A stretch of 64,000 bases of DNA from Rosa chinensis (GCF_002994745.2 NC_037091.1:36903612-36967611); one strand, 5' to 3'; counted from the first letter of the stretch, positions 22,803 through 35,504 are shown. Translations and numbers: made by a program. The notes: a model not told the origin generated them from the letters alone.

Positions 22803-23512
22803 GCTGCTAGAGTCTTTGAAAGTCTATTGGCAGAGTCCATCTTGGAAGGTGAGGGCAACTTGCATTTCAAAAGCTTGCAACTACAACACTTGAAAAACTA
22901 ATGCCGAGGATAGAAGGGAAGGGAAAGTTTGATCAGGCAAGGTGGAGGCTAGTGTATGCACCACAGATACATAGCTTGCTTTCTGTTGATCCTACTGTGG
23001 ATCCTCTCAAATCCCTGGCCAATAATATTTTGTTGGGTACAGAAGTTGAAGTCCAACTTGGGAAACGTCTTACAGATATTTTTCAAGCAAACTCCTTAAT
23101 CTGCTTTCTATATTGTTGCAACTCACATTTGATTCGACTTAATTCTTATTCTAGTTTTGCTATTTGTTATTATTTAGAATATTGTGTCGCTTTAGCAAGG
23201 GAGTTGAGATGATAAATTAATATTTAACCTTTCAGAGAATTACTTGTATAATATCTTTCATTGTCTTATGTGAACTGAGTTTAGTAGCAGTTTACCTAGC
23301 TTGTAATCCTATAGTGTGGGTAGAGAGAATGTTGAATAGATGAATATATACTAACTACATTTTTTCTGTCTTTAAATGATGTTGAACATAGACACTTGGG
23401 AGATATTGTTACTTTTTACCTTTGAATGTTGTTTATGATCCTATAGGAGATATTTGTCTCCTCCCAGCCTCAATTGTTCGACAAATTAAGGACTTGGAAA
23501 TGGCAATGCAAT
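22803..23512 (+). pseudogene. Unrecognised gene fragment with exon-like pieces
   Basis: An exon-like start follows an acceptor (CACAG) at 22802 and reads AARVFESLLAESILEGEGNL before a frame change. A better frame starts at 22901 and encodes KFDQARWRLVYAPQIHSLLS, then VDPLKSLANNILLGTEVEVQ, up to 23080. After about 385 bases a further piece follows an acceptor at 23464-23465 (ASIVRQIKDLEMAMQ, stop at 23510-23512). The pieces read like consecutive exons of a host gene, but the donor after the second piece is not intact and the first piece is out of frame. I do not recognise the family. It may be a truncated, decayed copy of a gene located elsewhere. Confidence 0.4.
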
Positions 23513-25334
23513 GAACATTAATCTACCAGCTTACCAGCCGCTTGCACGTTCAAAATGCCACAATTTTGAATATTCTGCTACAACTTGGGATTAATCTGCT
23601 AGCCATTATACTTTTAGTTGTGAACCAGATTAAGTGTTCACTTGTAGCTTTTAAATTTCCTGAACTGTCAATCGTACATATGACACTATTTGCTCAAAAT
23701 TGAATGAGGCCCCTTTGTAAGTTCACAATGTTACTTTGTACATAGTTCAATAAGTCATCAATGAAAGGAGATTACCAGTTCTAACTTCCAATTGCAGTAC
23801 ATCAATGACTTCTACTAAAAGGAAACTCAAATTCTTGCATTTCATCTCTCTCTCTGTCTCTCTCTCTCTCTCAAAAGTCAATGTTTGATTTCTCAGAAGC
23901 CCCAATAATGGGAGCCAAAATTTGAATGGTAATAGAATAAAGGTATACAAATTTCTCAAGTTTTACACTAGTGGGACAAGAAATCAAATAGACAATCACC
24001 AAAACCTCCATGGATCCTTGAATAGAGGAACATAGTTTTCTGTGGGAGCAGGGAGAAGGTGATCAAATAGTTTTCTGTGGGAGCAGGGAGAAGGTGAAAT
24101 GAATCTACGGTTTCTGTATCACAAAAAATTTCATCATTCATAAGTAACAATAAATTCAATAGCTGCTTCATAAGTAAATTGGGCATTGGTCTATGTTAAC
24201 ATGTTTCCTCAAAAAATGCTGGAGTCATTAGGCCATAGTTCAACAATTAATAATATGCTGCAAACAGAAAGGCTACTGGAGGGCATGACAAGTAAGGCTA
24301 ACTGTGTATCAAGAACTGAACTCTCAGCGATATACTGAGTTCAGGTAACCCACTGCAAGAAATTTTAACAGGGCACTGAAATGGCTTAGTACCGAATTTC
24401 TCTTCAACTCTTGAGATCTCCATAATTGGAACTTACCCATACTATCTAAGCCAAAATTAGCCTTAAAAAAAAAAAAAAAAAAGCTGAAGAAGTAAACACC
24501 AATTCCTCAAACCAAGTGTTTAAGAACCTTAAAACCGCAGAGCAATGCAGCTGTTCTTTACAAACTGCCTATAAAAAGCTGCAAGAAGCCACTAATCTTG
24601 TGGCAAAACTGAAGCATAGATAAAGGTAATTGTCTTATGTAAATTTTGTGGTTAATTTTGTTGGGTTTGGCTTTTTGGGAGTATTCGATTAAGGACTATT
24701 GGATTAGATGGTAGTTTACTTGATTTGATCAATTTGCTTTGTGATCTGTAAATGTTGTCATCTGTATCTGAACATTGCTTTTGTTTAAGTCATACGGCTT
24801 GAAAAGCGGCTCTAGCAAATGGATGAGTTTGGATGGCAAGTATATATGATGTCCTGATTTTCCAGATTTTTATTATAGTGGCCTATTGGGGTATTTTTCG
24901 CATGTTTTGATTGAGTGATATAAGCAGTAAATTTGTCTCTCATATTTTGATTGTTAATATTTATCTATTTGAGGGGATGATCACTGATGCCCTGAATATA
25001 TATTGTTTCACATGCATACAACGCAAAGAAAGAGTATTGTTTTTCTCAGAGATATAATAAGGCTACTGTGTTGCTTCAAGTCACTATCTGTGTAATCATC
25101 TATTGACCATAAAGATCCAATTTTGCCTTGCGTGTTTTGATGGCTTCATAGGTTTTGTTTCTCCTAATTAGTTTGACTGTTTGAGTCATTATTTGGAGTA
25201 GATTTATTTATTCAGCTGTCCTAATACGGGACTTCGATTTATCATAACTGCTTGAGAAAAGTTATCCTGATACTTCTTTGTTTGAGTCTATCGTACCTGT
25301 GATTATAAACCGAATTTCAAGGCCAAGTTAGTGT
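23513..25334. other. Intergenic, AT-rich, no gene seen
   Basis: There are no supported coding regions. It contains a CT/GA microsatellite around 23845-23872, a 35-base tandem duplication at 24032, and an A-run near 24464. Confidence 0.5.
24032..24098 (+). repeat. Tandem duplication, 35-base unit, two copies
   Basis: The unit beginning ATAGTTTTCTGTGGGAGCAG occurs at 24032 and again at 24067, with the same following GGGAGAAGGTGA. Confidence 0.9.
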
Positions 25335-25343
25335 TTAAAGATT

Positions 25344-27017
25344 GGGCAAACTATTGTTTAGTCCCTGAAGTATGCATTCGTCCTCGTTTCAGTCCCTGCC
25401 TTTCTAATTTAATCTCAAAAGTCCCTAAACTCAAAATTTGAGTGCCAACTGGTCCATTCTGTCCATTTCATCTGGTTGCTTGATGAGGTGTCAGTCTTGT
25501 ACTTGCCAGCTCAGCGCCACGTAAGAGACTGAATTTGTAAAGTGACGAAAATGCCCCTGCTTCAGTTTCTTCCAAAATTTCCTCCACAATGGTAAAGTCT
25601 CCTGAGAGAACTCAAGGAGAGAGAAAGTAGATCTAGATTTCTCTCTCTCCTCCACCAGTGTATATCTCAACACCACCGTGCACCACAGTGTCCATTAGTC
25701 TCTGGCGACTCAAATCCAACTCTCACATCTTCCGGAGACACCGGAAAATGACTCACGCGCCGACGAAGCAATACCCATAACTGCTTTGGACACCCAAACC
25801 TTTCTGGGTGTCTGACTTCTCTCTCTCCTGGCGCACCAGGTGAACCCAAATCACCACCAACGACATTTCTCTTCTCCAAGTTGTCACCACCACTTCCCAT
25901 TACCGTGAATTTCTTCAACCTGCAAATTTCATGGTATTGAGTTCATAGAGGAGAGAGATCATGAGAGAGAAAGAAATCGGGAACAAGAACAAGAGGGAGA
26001 TCGACGCTGGCAAGAATTCGAAGAGTGCGTTTGGTGCCGGGAGCTTTTAGGAGGTTGAGAGTGTGGTCGCAGCTGGCGTACTTGTATTTGACACTCGTGT
26101 ACCTCATGGATCACCCATACGTTGAATGAGGGAGAAGAATCGAAGCCCGAAGGTTCTGGGTACTTCAGCTGTGATTCTGCAACTTTCGGCGAACGTCGGG
26201 GCTGTATAAGGTGTACCAAAATTGATCCTTTCTTCGTGCTCTACACACTGGTATAATTAGTTTTCAGTTTTGATTTGAGATTTGATGGACATGTGTTTTG
26301 GGTGTTTCGGCCATCGTCGGGGTTAGCATGCACGGCGGCGCTTCTGGAGTTTTGGTTTTGTTTATGACGTCCTGGAACATGAATTGATGTGTAGCAGAGC
26401 TCGGTATGTGTAGTTGGATAAATTGGTGAATTCAGGTAGAGATCGCCACTGTGGTGCTACTGTTTTTGGTGGCGGTTTGAACTCCTTTTTGGTTTTTTTC
26501 AATTTTAATTCGTATCTGTTGTTGGTTGTTGAAGAAAATTACTCTCAATCGAGTCCTTGCTGCACTTAGGACTAAAGGAGAGAATTGGGATGTGCTATGC
26601 TCTGCTCGACGTTCACAGTGGCTGCAAGTTTATGCTTGCTCACGATTTCTGTTAGCTCAGATTGAGCTACTCTGATTGTCGAAATGCACCCACGATGGCT
26701 TTGCTTTTTTTCTTTGCTTTTGATTGTTTCGATTTCATGTTCATGATTTACTATGGTAGTCGAACTTAACATTTTGGAGGAAATTTTGGAAGAAACTGAA
26801 GTAGGGGCATTTTCGTCACTTTACAAATTCAGTCTCTTATGTGGCGCTGAGCTGGTAAGTACAAGACTGACACCTCATCAAGAAACCGGATGAAATGGAC
26901 GGAATGGGCCAGTTGGCACTCAAATTTTGAGTTCAGGGACTTTTGGGATTAAATTAGAAAGGCAGGGACTGAAACGAGGACGAAGGCATACTTCAGGGAC
27001 TAAACAGTAGTTTGCCC
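25344..27017. mobile_element. Non-autonomous MULE (Mutator-like element) with long TIRs and 9-bp target duplication
   Basis: Terminal inverted repeats of about 245 bases begin with GGGCAAACTATTGTTTAGTC on the left and end with the near-perfect complement on the right. The element is flanked by the 9-base direct repeat TTAAAGATT at 25335-25343 and 27018-27026. Long TIRs with a 9-bp target duplication are diagnostic of Mutator-like elements. The 1.2 kb interior has short open frames on both strands with no transposase; part of it may be captured host sequence, but I could not identify a source. Confidence 0.9.
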
Positions 27018-27026
27018 TTAAAGATT

Positions 27027-27757
27027 TTCACCGAGTGTTAGAGCTTGGGACAAGTTGGTTCAGTTTTCAATTCCTCTTTGTTTTGATAGTCAGTCAAGCA
27101 TATACATTACTCTTTGTCAGGGGTCAAGACTGCATTATACTTGGACATGGTCTATGTAGTAGATATTTCCAATTTATGATTAGCCAACTTGGATCCTTAT
27201 TTTCCATGAAAGATTCAAGTGATCTCCATTGTTTATAGGCTTGGGAAGCTGTAGACACTCTGTTGGTCACTATTTGTCCTAAACCAATTACATTTCTGAT
27301 TTAATAAATGAACTTAATGTGCTTTTACTGGTGGATATAGGGGTGGTTGGTTATCTCTGGGAGGTAGGCTTGGGTTCGTTTTGGAAGAGGTGTGTGTCAG
27401 AGATTGTGCTCGAGTTTAGGAGATGGGCTTTGGGAGCAAAAGAGGTATGTGTTTTGTTGCTTTTTCCAGTTCTGTTAAGTCAAGATTGGTTTTTTTCTTT
27501 TGTATTTGCGGATTTATTAGAAGAAAAAGGAAGAATTATGAATAAAAAAAAATTATAATGAGCTTTATTGTTTTGAACAGGTGTGTCAATAATGAAAAGA
27601 AGTGTTACTATTTTTGGGTAATCAGATTTTACTTGAAATAGAAGAATGTTGTTCTGTTTTGTTGGAGCTGAAGTAGTTTGTTTTGTAATCTAAGTTTAGA
27701 GGGAAGCAATGAAATGCTGGAGAATTGCTGTTGCATTTGGAAATTTATTTGCGTTTG
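27027..27757. other. Spacer between the MULE and the Copia element
   Basis: No gene is supported. Short open frames at 27035 and 27319 are hydrophobic and unrecognised. Confidence 0.45.
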
Positions 27758-27963
27758 TGTTGAAGGATGTTGTATTCTAATGTGCCTCTTCAAACTAGGG
27801 TTTATTTTCTAGAGTTGTAATAGGAGAAGGATTTAGATTTTCTAGTTATATTCAGATTCTATTACCTTGTACGTACTATATAAATCCCTATATAAAGGGC
27901 TCCTATTATCAATAATACAACACACAATTTCACAATTCTCTCGAATTATATTTTCCTACAACA
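27758..27963 (+). repeat. 5' LTR of Copia-1
   Basis: It starts with TGTTGAAGG and ends with ACAACA. It contains a TATA-like promoter box (CCCTATATAAAGGG) about 60 bases before the end. Its partner is at 34124-34321. Confidence 0.88.
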
Positions 27964-28630
27964 CGTTATCAGCATGAGCCATAACCCTAGCCCTAAAAAC
28001 CAAAACCATAAAACTCTCCTCACCAAAAAGCTGCCGCAAGCCCTAGCAAACCCTAACCACAAAACTGCCGCAAGTTCCTAGCCCTAGCTAGCCATACCGT
28101 GCGCTGTCCCTACAGCCCCTGCGCACCAGTGTGCCGCTGCTGCCGCCGCTGCAGTTTCCTACTCCTGCTGCTGTTGTTTTTCTGTCGCTGCTGTCCTGCT
28201 GCTGCTGTTGCTGTTTTACTGCTGCCCTATTGCCGCCGCATCGATACGTGTGTGTTCTCAAGCCCCGAATCAACAAGTAAGTCTTTAAGATTAAGGTTCC
28301 TGCTTTCTTGTCTTTTAAATTTCTTTATTTTATTTGGGGATTTGCAGCCTCTTTTCTCTTCCATCCCACCTTTCTATAACGTGGGTTCGATTATTTAAAT
28401 AAGCGGAATTGTGGGGATTCACGCTATATATGAACTAAAAGTGTTTGTGATCGTAGGACTAATAGCGTCCTAAAGCATCGATCTTTGACCATATTAAACA
28501 TCATTGTTTCAGTCTAATCCAAATAAACTTGGAAATTGATTTCTTGGTACAATAGCTCGGAAATCTTATTATTAGTGATCGTGGAAGTTTTTACTCCGAT
28601 ACAAATCTATTTCTTCTTCTTATTTTCAGG

Positions 28631-29711
28631 ATGTCGAATGAACCAAGACTCGACTTTCCCATGCTTGACTCAACGGGTTCAGAATACCATAGCTGGGTGA
28701 CTGACGTTGAGAACCACCTCACTTCTTTGGGAATATTACCCATAATCCGGCCACCAAATCCAGAACTCGTTTTCTAGCCTATAGCCACTAAACATGCTCG
28801 AGCAGTCATCCTGATGCTACGATACATGGATAAATCAATCAGAGATGCAAGAGAATTATGGGTAGCGCTAGAAGAGCGTTTTAACAATGTTCAAGATTCC
28901 CTCATCCCTGATTTGAAGGTCCAATGGAGCAATCTGCATGTTGTGGACTTCAAAACTGTTGTTGAATATAATTCAGAAGCTCTTCGCCTCAAATCCATGC
29001 TTGTTGAGGTTTTATGGACAGCCTGTCATAGAGCAAGAGCTAATTGAGAAAACTCTCTCCACCTTCCCTGTCTCAGCAATCTTAGTGTCAAAGCAATATC
29101 GAAACGAATGCAATGCTGGACGGATCACGAGGTTTAATAAGCTTATCAATGTTATGTCTGTAGCTGAGAAACATGATAACATACTCGTGAAGAATTATAA
29201 TTCAAGGCCCGTTGGAACTAAAAGCGTTCATGAGGCGAATTATAATGCACCCAAAGGAGGGCGCAAGGAGCGGAACCCTAAGAATAAGGGACATGATGGA
29301 TGTGTGAGTCCATATAACCGCCCTAATAAGGAAGGAAACCGCCAATTTGGAGCGGATACACGTGGTGGCAAGGCCACATGTGGGAGAGGTGGCTGTGGCG
29401 CAGCCGGCCGTGGTGGTGGCACAATGGGCTGTGGTGGTGGCGTCAACCCCCCTAGGGGAAGTCCACAACGTGCACCTCAATTAAAGGAAGGCAACCACAA
29501 TGACGTATGTCATCGATGTGGATCAAGAGAGCATTGGTTCAAGCAATGCAAAGTAAGAAATCAATTGGTTGCACGCTACAAGGAGTATAGGGACCTGAGG
29601 GAGTAAGAAGTCTATCTTGCCAAAGAAGAAGATGGTGAAGATGTCAATCTCACCATAGAGGAATTCAAAGCTGAAGATGAAGTGCACAAGGACGCCTCAG
29701 ACTTAGATTAG
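28631..29711 (+). pseudogene. Copia-1 gag remnant
   Basis: It starts at ATG 28631 (MSNEPRLDFPML). It has an in-frame TAG at 28775-28777, a frameshift near 29010, then a long open part with the UBN2-type gag domain (ELIEKTLSTFP) and a Gly/Arg-rich linker. A zinc knuckle CHRCGSREHWFKQC (C-X2-C-X4-H-X4-C) lies at about 29509-29550. After a TAA at 29604-29606 the same frame continues with an acidic tail to TAG 29709-29711. Gag would form the virus-like particle of the element. Broken and not functional. Confidence 0.85.
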
Positions 29712-30079
29712 AATAGTCCTTTTATTTTCCAAGTATTACGTAATGGCAATTATGCCTTAGTCAATAAATGACATTTTGTTTTAACTCTTTCTCACTAGGC
29801 TCACCCAATTAAATATGATGTCTAGGAAACTAAGTAGAGATTAGTGATACTTAAGCGCGCTTTGCTCCACCGACATCTCTTCTTACTTTCCTGGTCATGT
29901 CTAATTGGAATTACCAAAAGGATTGAGTGACTACAATTTGTCTAAGTTTGATTTCTATTTTGGATTAGACTTTGGTTAAGAAACTTTGATGTAATAATTG
30001 GCTATTTTTATTAAGAAAGTATCCTTTTATTATTGAATGTCTTGGACATATTTTAATTCCGAACTTTATTATTTTTCAG

Positions 30080-32528
30080 TATGTTTCTTGGAGAGCTTGA
30101 ATGCCTCGTAGATAGTGGCACCACACATACTATATTGCGACATAGGCAATTATTCCTATGGATGATGCCTAGTCGATCATCAGTGACTACGATGGCAGGA
30201 CCATCACAATTGATTCATGGTCGAGGACCAGCTTAATTTATGATGATGCCAAATGGCACAAGTATTAATGTCACTGAAGATCTATATGCTCCTAGGACCG
30301 GAAGAACCCTATTGAGTTTTAAAGATATAAGAGCTAATGGTTTTCATGTGGAAACACATTGTGAGAATGGACTAGAGTTCCATTGCATAACCTCTAATGA
30401 CTACGGACATAAACGAGTATTAGAGAAACTTATCTGTCGCTCTAGTGGGTTATATGAAACCACTATTTGAATTATTGAATCCAACCATGTCATGAGAGAT
30501 GACTTATGAGATTTTGACACATATAGGCTTTGGCATGACCGTTTGGGATACCCAGGTCGTGATATGATGATCCGTATACTAAAGACTTCACACGGACATC
30601 CATTTTTCAAAACGAAAAGCGGTCAAACCAGAAATTCGGTCCAAGGAAGGGCACTGGCGCCACATGGCGCCATTCCTATGCAAAACAGGCCGTCATTGTC
30701 AGAAGCCGCCTACCCCCTGCAGCCCAAAGTTGGCTTTGACGCCAACATTGCCTTTCTGCTTCTAAAGCTTTTCTTTCGTTTTGCAAAGCCTGCTCTTTAG
30801 CAAAGTTAGGATCTAAATTACCATCCTATGCAAAGGACACCAAAGAAAATATTCCATTCTTACAAAGAATCCAAGGTGATATTTGTGGACCTATTCAACC
30901 ATCGTACGGACCATTTAGATATTTTATGGTGTTGGTTGATGCATCGACACGCTGGTCACATGTCATGCTTTTGTCCACAAGAAATGCTGCATTTGCTAAA
31001 CTCTTGGCACAAATCATTAAATTACGGGCTCACCACCCTGATCATCTTATTAAGTCAATACATCTTGACAATGCTGAGGAGTTTACATAAAAAACTTTTG
31101 GTGATTATTGTATATCCATTGGGATTGAGGTTGAACACCCTGTTCCTCATGTTCACACCCAAAATGGCCTCGCAGAAGCCGCCATTAAAAGACTTCAAAT
31201 GGTTGCTAGAGCATTGGTTATGCGCACCAATCTCCCTGTGTCTGCTTGGGGTTATGCAATATTGCATGCAGCCATGCTTATTCGTCTGAGGCCTACTGCC
31301 ACTCAACTTTTTTCTGCGTCCAAGCTGATTACTGGATATGAGCCTGATGTCTCACACTTGGGCATATTTGGGTGTGCAGTTTATGTGCCAATAGCGCCGC
31401 CACAGCGCACCAAAATGGGACCTCAAAGACGATTAGGCATTTATATTGGATATGATTCTCCAACGATCATCAGCTATTCAGAACCCTTGATAGGTGATCT
31501 TTTTACTGCTAGATTTGCAGATTGTCACTTTGATAAGATAGTATTCCCGTCATTAGGGGGAGATAAGAACACTAATGTTCAACAGAAACGATAGGAATTG
31601 TCATGGTCTGTCCTCACTTTGTCTTATCTTGATCCCCGAACTGCACAGTCCAAAATTGAAGTGTGGAGAATACCCGATCTTCAAAACGTAGAAGATTCGA
31701 TGCCTGATGCGTTTTCTGATATCGCTAAAGTGACAAGATCACATATACCTACTGCAACTGTGCCTACAAGGATTGATATCCCCAAAAGTGGAGGATATGA
31801 TGCCGCCGTTCCTAGTGGAGATGGCACTGTGGCTAAGGCTAGCCTCCCTGCAAGAAAACGAGGGATGCCCAAAGGTTCGATGGATTCTCGCCCAAGAAAG
31901 AAAGCGAGTTTGGCACAAAAAGACCCATTAATCATCGATATAGATAATCCGTCTCATGAAGATATTTCGGATTATGGTTATGTCCAAGAGACATCATTGG
32001 GGGACGCTCCAATGACAGAACCAATTCCAGAGAATAGAGAGATCTCCATAAATTACACTAGTGTACATGAGATGTTGAAGAGAAACTCTATTATCCTTGA
32101 TGATACATTTGCATATTCTATTGCTCAAGGAATCATAGAACATGATGATATCGAACCTCGCTCTGTTGAAGAATGTCAACGAAGAGCGGATTGACCTAAA
32201 TTGAAATATGAGATCCAGGCTGAATTAGATTCACTAACAAAGAGACAGGTATTTGGGCCTATAACGCTGACACCCCCAAGTATAAAGCCAGTTGGCCATA
32301 AATGGGTCTTTGTTAGAAAGCGTAATGAGAAAAATGAGGTTGTTAGGTACAAAGCACCCCTTGTGGCGCAAGGTTTTTCACAACGCCCTGGGATCGATTA
32401 TGAGGAGACATATTCTCCCATAATGGACGTTATAACGTTCCGCTACCTTGTCAGTTTGGTAGTTTCAGAAAAACTTGACATGCAGCTTATGGATGTGGTT
32501 ATAGCATATCTCTATGGGGATCTAGATT

Positions 32529-32576
<48 letters not shown>

Positions 32577-33920
32577 GGTCCTAGATGGACTTCAATTACC
32601 CAAATCAAATGGCTCTAAACCACGGAGCGCGTTTTCTATAAGATTGAAATGCTCACTATATGGATTGAAACAATCCAGACGGATGTGGTATAACAGTCTA
32701 AGTGTTGATTGGGAAGGGATATATTAACAGTGAAATATGCCCATGCGTGTTCATTAAAAGAACAAGTTCCGGATTTTCAATTGTAGCAATTTATGTTGAT
32801 GACATGAATTTAATTGAAACTCTAGATGAGTTAACGGAAATTGCTAAATATTTGAAATCCAAATTTGTGATGAAAGATCATGGGAAAACATGGTTTTGTC
32901 TCAGATTAGAACTCGAGCACCGTATTGATGGGATTATGATCCATCAGTCAGCATATACTCAAAAATTACTAAGGCGCTTTAATGAGGATAAAGCAAAGCC
33001 TGTGAATACTCCCATGATTGGCCGTAGTCTTGAGCCCGAAAAAGATTCGTTTTGTCCAAAGGATGAGGACGAAGAATTGTTAGCGGCAGAAGTGCCCTAC
33101 CTAAGTGCAATAGGCGCATTATTGTACTTAGCTCAATGCACAACACTGGACATCTCATTCGCAGTGAACTTGTTAGCTCGACAAAGTTTCGCGCCAACAC
33201 GCCTCCATTGGATTGGTGTAAAGACAATCATTCAATACTTAAAAGGTACGATTGATATGGGCTTATTTTATCTCTACAGAGAGAAAAGAAATGATGGAAG
33301 TTTAGGATCAGATCCCATAAAGGCAAAACGCCAATTTCCTTAACGTAGCTGTCGACGCCACTGCCCAAAGTGGCATGCATCCTACTCCTCCTCCACTCCA
33401 TCAAAATGACAGTGATGTCTTGATGGGTTTTGCTGATGCAGGGTATCTCTCTGACCCTCACAAAGGTCGCTCCCAAACGGGTTATGTGGTTACCATGGGA
33501 AGCACTGCGATATCTTGGAGGTCTACAAAGCAGACCCTTGTTGCTACCTCCTCGAATCATGCAGAGATTATTGCTCTACAAGAAGCTGTATGTGAATGTA
33601 TATGGCTAAGGTCTGTAATTAGACACATTCGAGGAACTTGTGGTTTGAAGTCTACCACAGATCAACCTACATGCATTTATGAAGATAATGCAGCTTGTAT
33701 TGAGCAAATGAAATTAGATTTCATCAAGGGCGACAACACCAAGCATATATTGCCAAAGTTTTTTTACAATCAGCAACAACAATCAGTTCTAAAGATTGAA
33801 GTAAATCAAATCCGATCAGAGGATAATGTAGCAGACTTATTTACTAAGTCGTTACCTAAATCCACCTTCGAGAAACATGTGAAGAGCATCGGATTGAGAA
33901 AGTTATCCGAACTCTCATGA
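30080..33920 (+). pseudogene. Copia-1 pol remnant (protease, integrase, reverse transcriptase, RNase H)
   Basis: The order of pieces is as follows. An aspartic protease with LVDSGTTHTIL lies at about 30105. A GAG-pre-integrase has LWHDRLGYPGRDMM at about 30530. The integrase core has Asp in GDICGP and LDNAEEFT and Glu in NGLAEAAIK (about 30860-31200). A linker with DSRPRKKASLAQK follows. Reverse transcriptase has GHKWVFVRK at about 32297 and the catalytic AIYVDDMN at about 32788. RNase H has GFADAGYLSDPHKG at about 33426 and ends at 33920. Breaks include a TAA inside integrase at 31088-31090, TGA codons near 30468 and 30508, and a 42-base AT run that disrupts reverse transcriptase. Confidence 0.9.
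32532..32573. repeat. (AT)21 microsatellite inside the reverse transcriptase frame
   Basis: Twenty-one AT units interrupt the Copia-1 reverse transcriptase. The related copy at 54255-54268 has only a short AGATATATATGAAGG at this place, so the run expanded from a four-unit seed. Confidence 0.95.
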
Positions 33921-34123
33921 TTGTAGCAATCAGGGGAAAATGTTGACATCAGGGGGAGGCATGATGTCTACATGTTTGATCTCGAAGAGTGAAGAACGTG
34001 TTGTGCTCTTTTTGTCCTTCGACCAGGGTTATTTTGTCCCACTGGGTTTTTGTTACCTGATAAGGTTTTTAGTGAGGCAATGATCAAAGCGTCATCACCA
34101 AGTTTGAACGGCACAAGGGGGAG

Positions 34124-34321
34124 TGTTGAAGGGTGTTGTATTCTAATGTGCCTCTTCAAACTAGGGTTTATTTTCTAGAGTTGTAATAGGAGAAGGTTCT
34201 AGATTTCCTAGTTATATTCAGATTCTATTACCTTATACGTACTCTGTAAATCCCTATATAAAGGGCTCCTATTATCAATAATACAATACACAATTCTCTC
34301 AAATCATATTTTCCTATAGCA
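34124..34321 (+). repeat. 3' LTR of Copia-1
   Basis: It begins TGTTGAAGG directly after the purine tract and ends TATAGCA. It lacks eight bases (around TTTCACAA) present in the 5' LTR. Confidence 0.88.
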
Positions 34322-34957
34322 ATTTGGACATTTGTTTTTAGGGATAATGACCATTTACACAATTTTAGGATAAAAATTGCCCACTTACCCAAATACTCTA
34401 AGAGATCATTTCCCTAATACCCAATTAATTATTTTTTTATTCTTTTTATTTATTTTTGGGACATTTTTGCCCTCTCCTTCTTTGCCACTTAGAGAGAGAA
34501 GTCATCGGAGACCTTGCTGGACTCCGTTGACCGGAGGTCGGCCGCGGACTCCGGTGATCGGAATCAGACGACAGATCACCGGAATCCGGATACCTAACCG
34601 GTGACCGGATTCCGGCATCTGAATTTATTGCCCCCTAATAATACCTAGTAACCATATTATTGCCCCCCCATAATCATATTATTGCCCCCCAATATCAAGT
34701 TCATTGGGGGTCAATAATTAGTGAAAAATGAAGATGTTTTTAATTTTGAATGTTTTAGTAGGTTTATCGAAATAAATAATCTTATTATTGCCCTAATAAA
34801 CATTTTATTGCCTCCCATTAATATTATTATTGCCCCTGAATAACAGCTTCTGCTCCTCCGGCTCCAGCTCCTATCTTTCCTGAAAAAAAGCCCTTTCAAT
34901 TCCCTTATCAATCATCAAAAACAAGGAAGTAAAACAAAAAAAAAAAAAATTACTTGC

Positions 34958-35398
34958 CTGCTCACTAAGGAACTCCTTCAATTTATCCGACTTCCAGTTT
35001 TTGGGCAAATAGACCAGCATTTACTCAAAGCAGGATCCAACTTGAGCCCATCCCCGCCTTCTCCCTCACCGTCCTTAACTCCTCATCATAATCCAATGCC
35101 TCCATCATCATGACCGGGCATTCCTTCTCCTTCCCCGATTTCTTCGCTGCCTTCTTGACCCGCTCCGATGTCGGGTCCCAAGTGTTATCGCATCGGGGTT
35201 GGAGCTCCTCTTCACTCTGGGCATAGTGGCACCCGTTGCCGCGGCCACAGGACGCATCTTGGCAGCAAAAGAAGGAGCTAAGGCTCGTCTTCCACATAGG
35301 GTGTTGCCTGGCAGCGGCCGGATTCTTATTGCCTCCTTCCTTGTTCCGCTTCCATTTGTCTCCCGAAACGCGTCATCTTGCAGCGGCTGGGTTTCCAA
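34958..35398 (-). pseudogene. Captured exon of a CCCH zinc-finger tRNA (uracil-5-)-methyltransferase-like gene (TRM2A/C3H24 type)
   Basis: Read on the minus strand, the fragment encodes NPAAARQHPMWKTSLSSFF, then SCGRGNGCHYAQSEEELQPR, NTWDPTSERVKKAAK and ECPVMMMEALDYD. In plants this order (WKTSL..F, CCCH finger, PDNTWDPTSER, VMMTEAL) is known at the N-terminus of the TRM2A-like protein named zinc finger CCCH protein 24. Here the first zinc-ligand Cys is Ser (LSS) and the final His is Gln (YAQ), and a one-base loss near 35020 breaks the frame. The coding part stops at GAGCAG (34958), followed by GCAAGT, as at an exon-intron border, so genomic DNA rather than mRNA was captured. Non-functional. 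The parent assignment is from memory of the family. Confidence 0.65.
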
Positions 35399-35504
35399 GT
35401 GCAAAGGGGGTTGCAGTTGATTGGTGGAATCGTGACCGTTGACTGGAGATTGTGGGTTTTGGATTTCAGTTACAGAGGGGTGACCGGCAAGGCGTTTGGA
35501 TTCT

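Larger units (their letters stand above)
27758..34321 (+). mobile_element. Full-length but inactive Ty1/Copia LTR retrotransposon (Copia-1)
   Basis: LTRs of about 206 and 198 bases bound a 6.2 kb interior. The primer-binding site follows the 5' LTR (CGTTATCAGCATGAG, 27964-27978), and a purine tract AAGGGGGAG ends at 34123, just before the 3' LTR. The gene order gag, protease, integrase, reverse transcriptase, RNase H is that of Copia. Flanks GTTTG (27753-27757) and ATTTG (34322-34326) could be a 5-bp target duplication with one mismatch. All coding parts carry stops or frameshifts. The two LTRs differ at roughly eleven positions plus one 8-base gap, so the insertion is not recent. Confidence 0.92.

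Noticed and set aside
28099..28398. Cys/Leu-rich open frame in the Copia-1 leader
   Set aside because: It comes from CTG/TGC-rich low-complexity DNA between the LTR and gag; no conserved domain.
30828..31289. 153-codon open frame across the Copia-1 integrase
   Set aside because: It is in the wrong frame; integrase motifs are read in another frame that is interrupted by stops.
35199..35442. Plus-strand open frames in the Pack-MULE
   Set aside because: They overlap the recognisable minus-strand captured exon and have no motif of their own.
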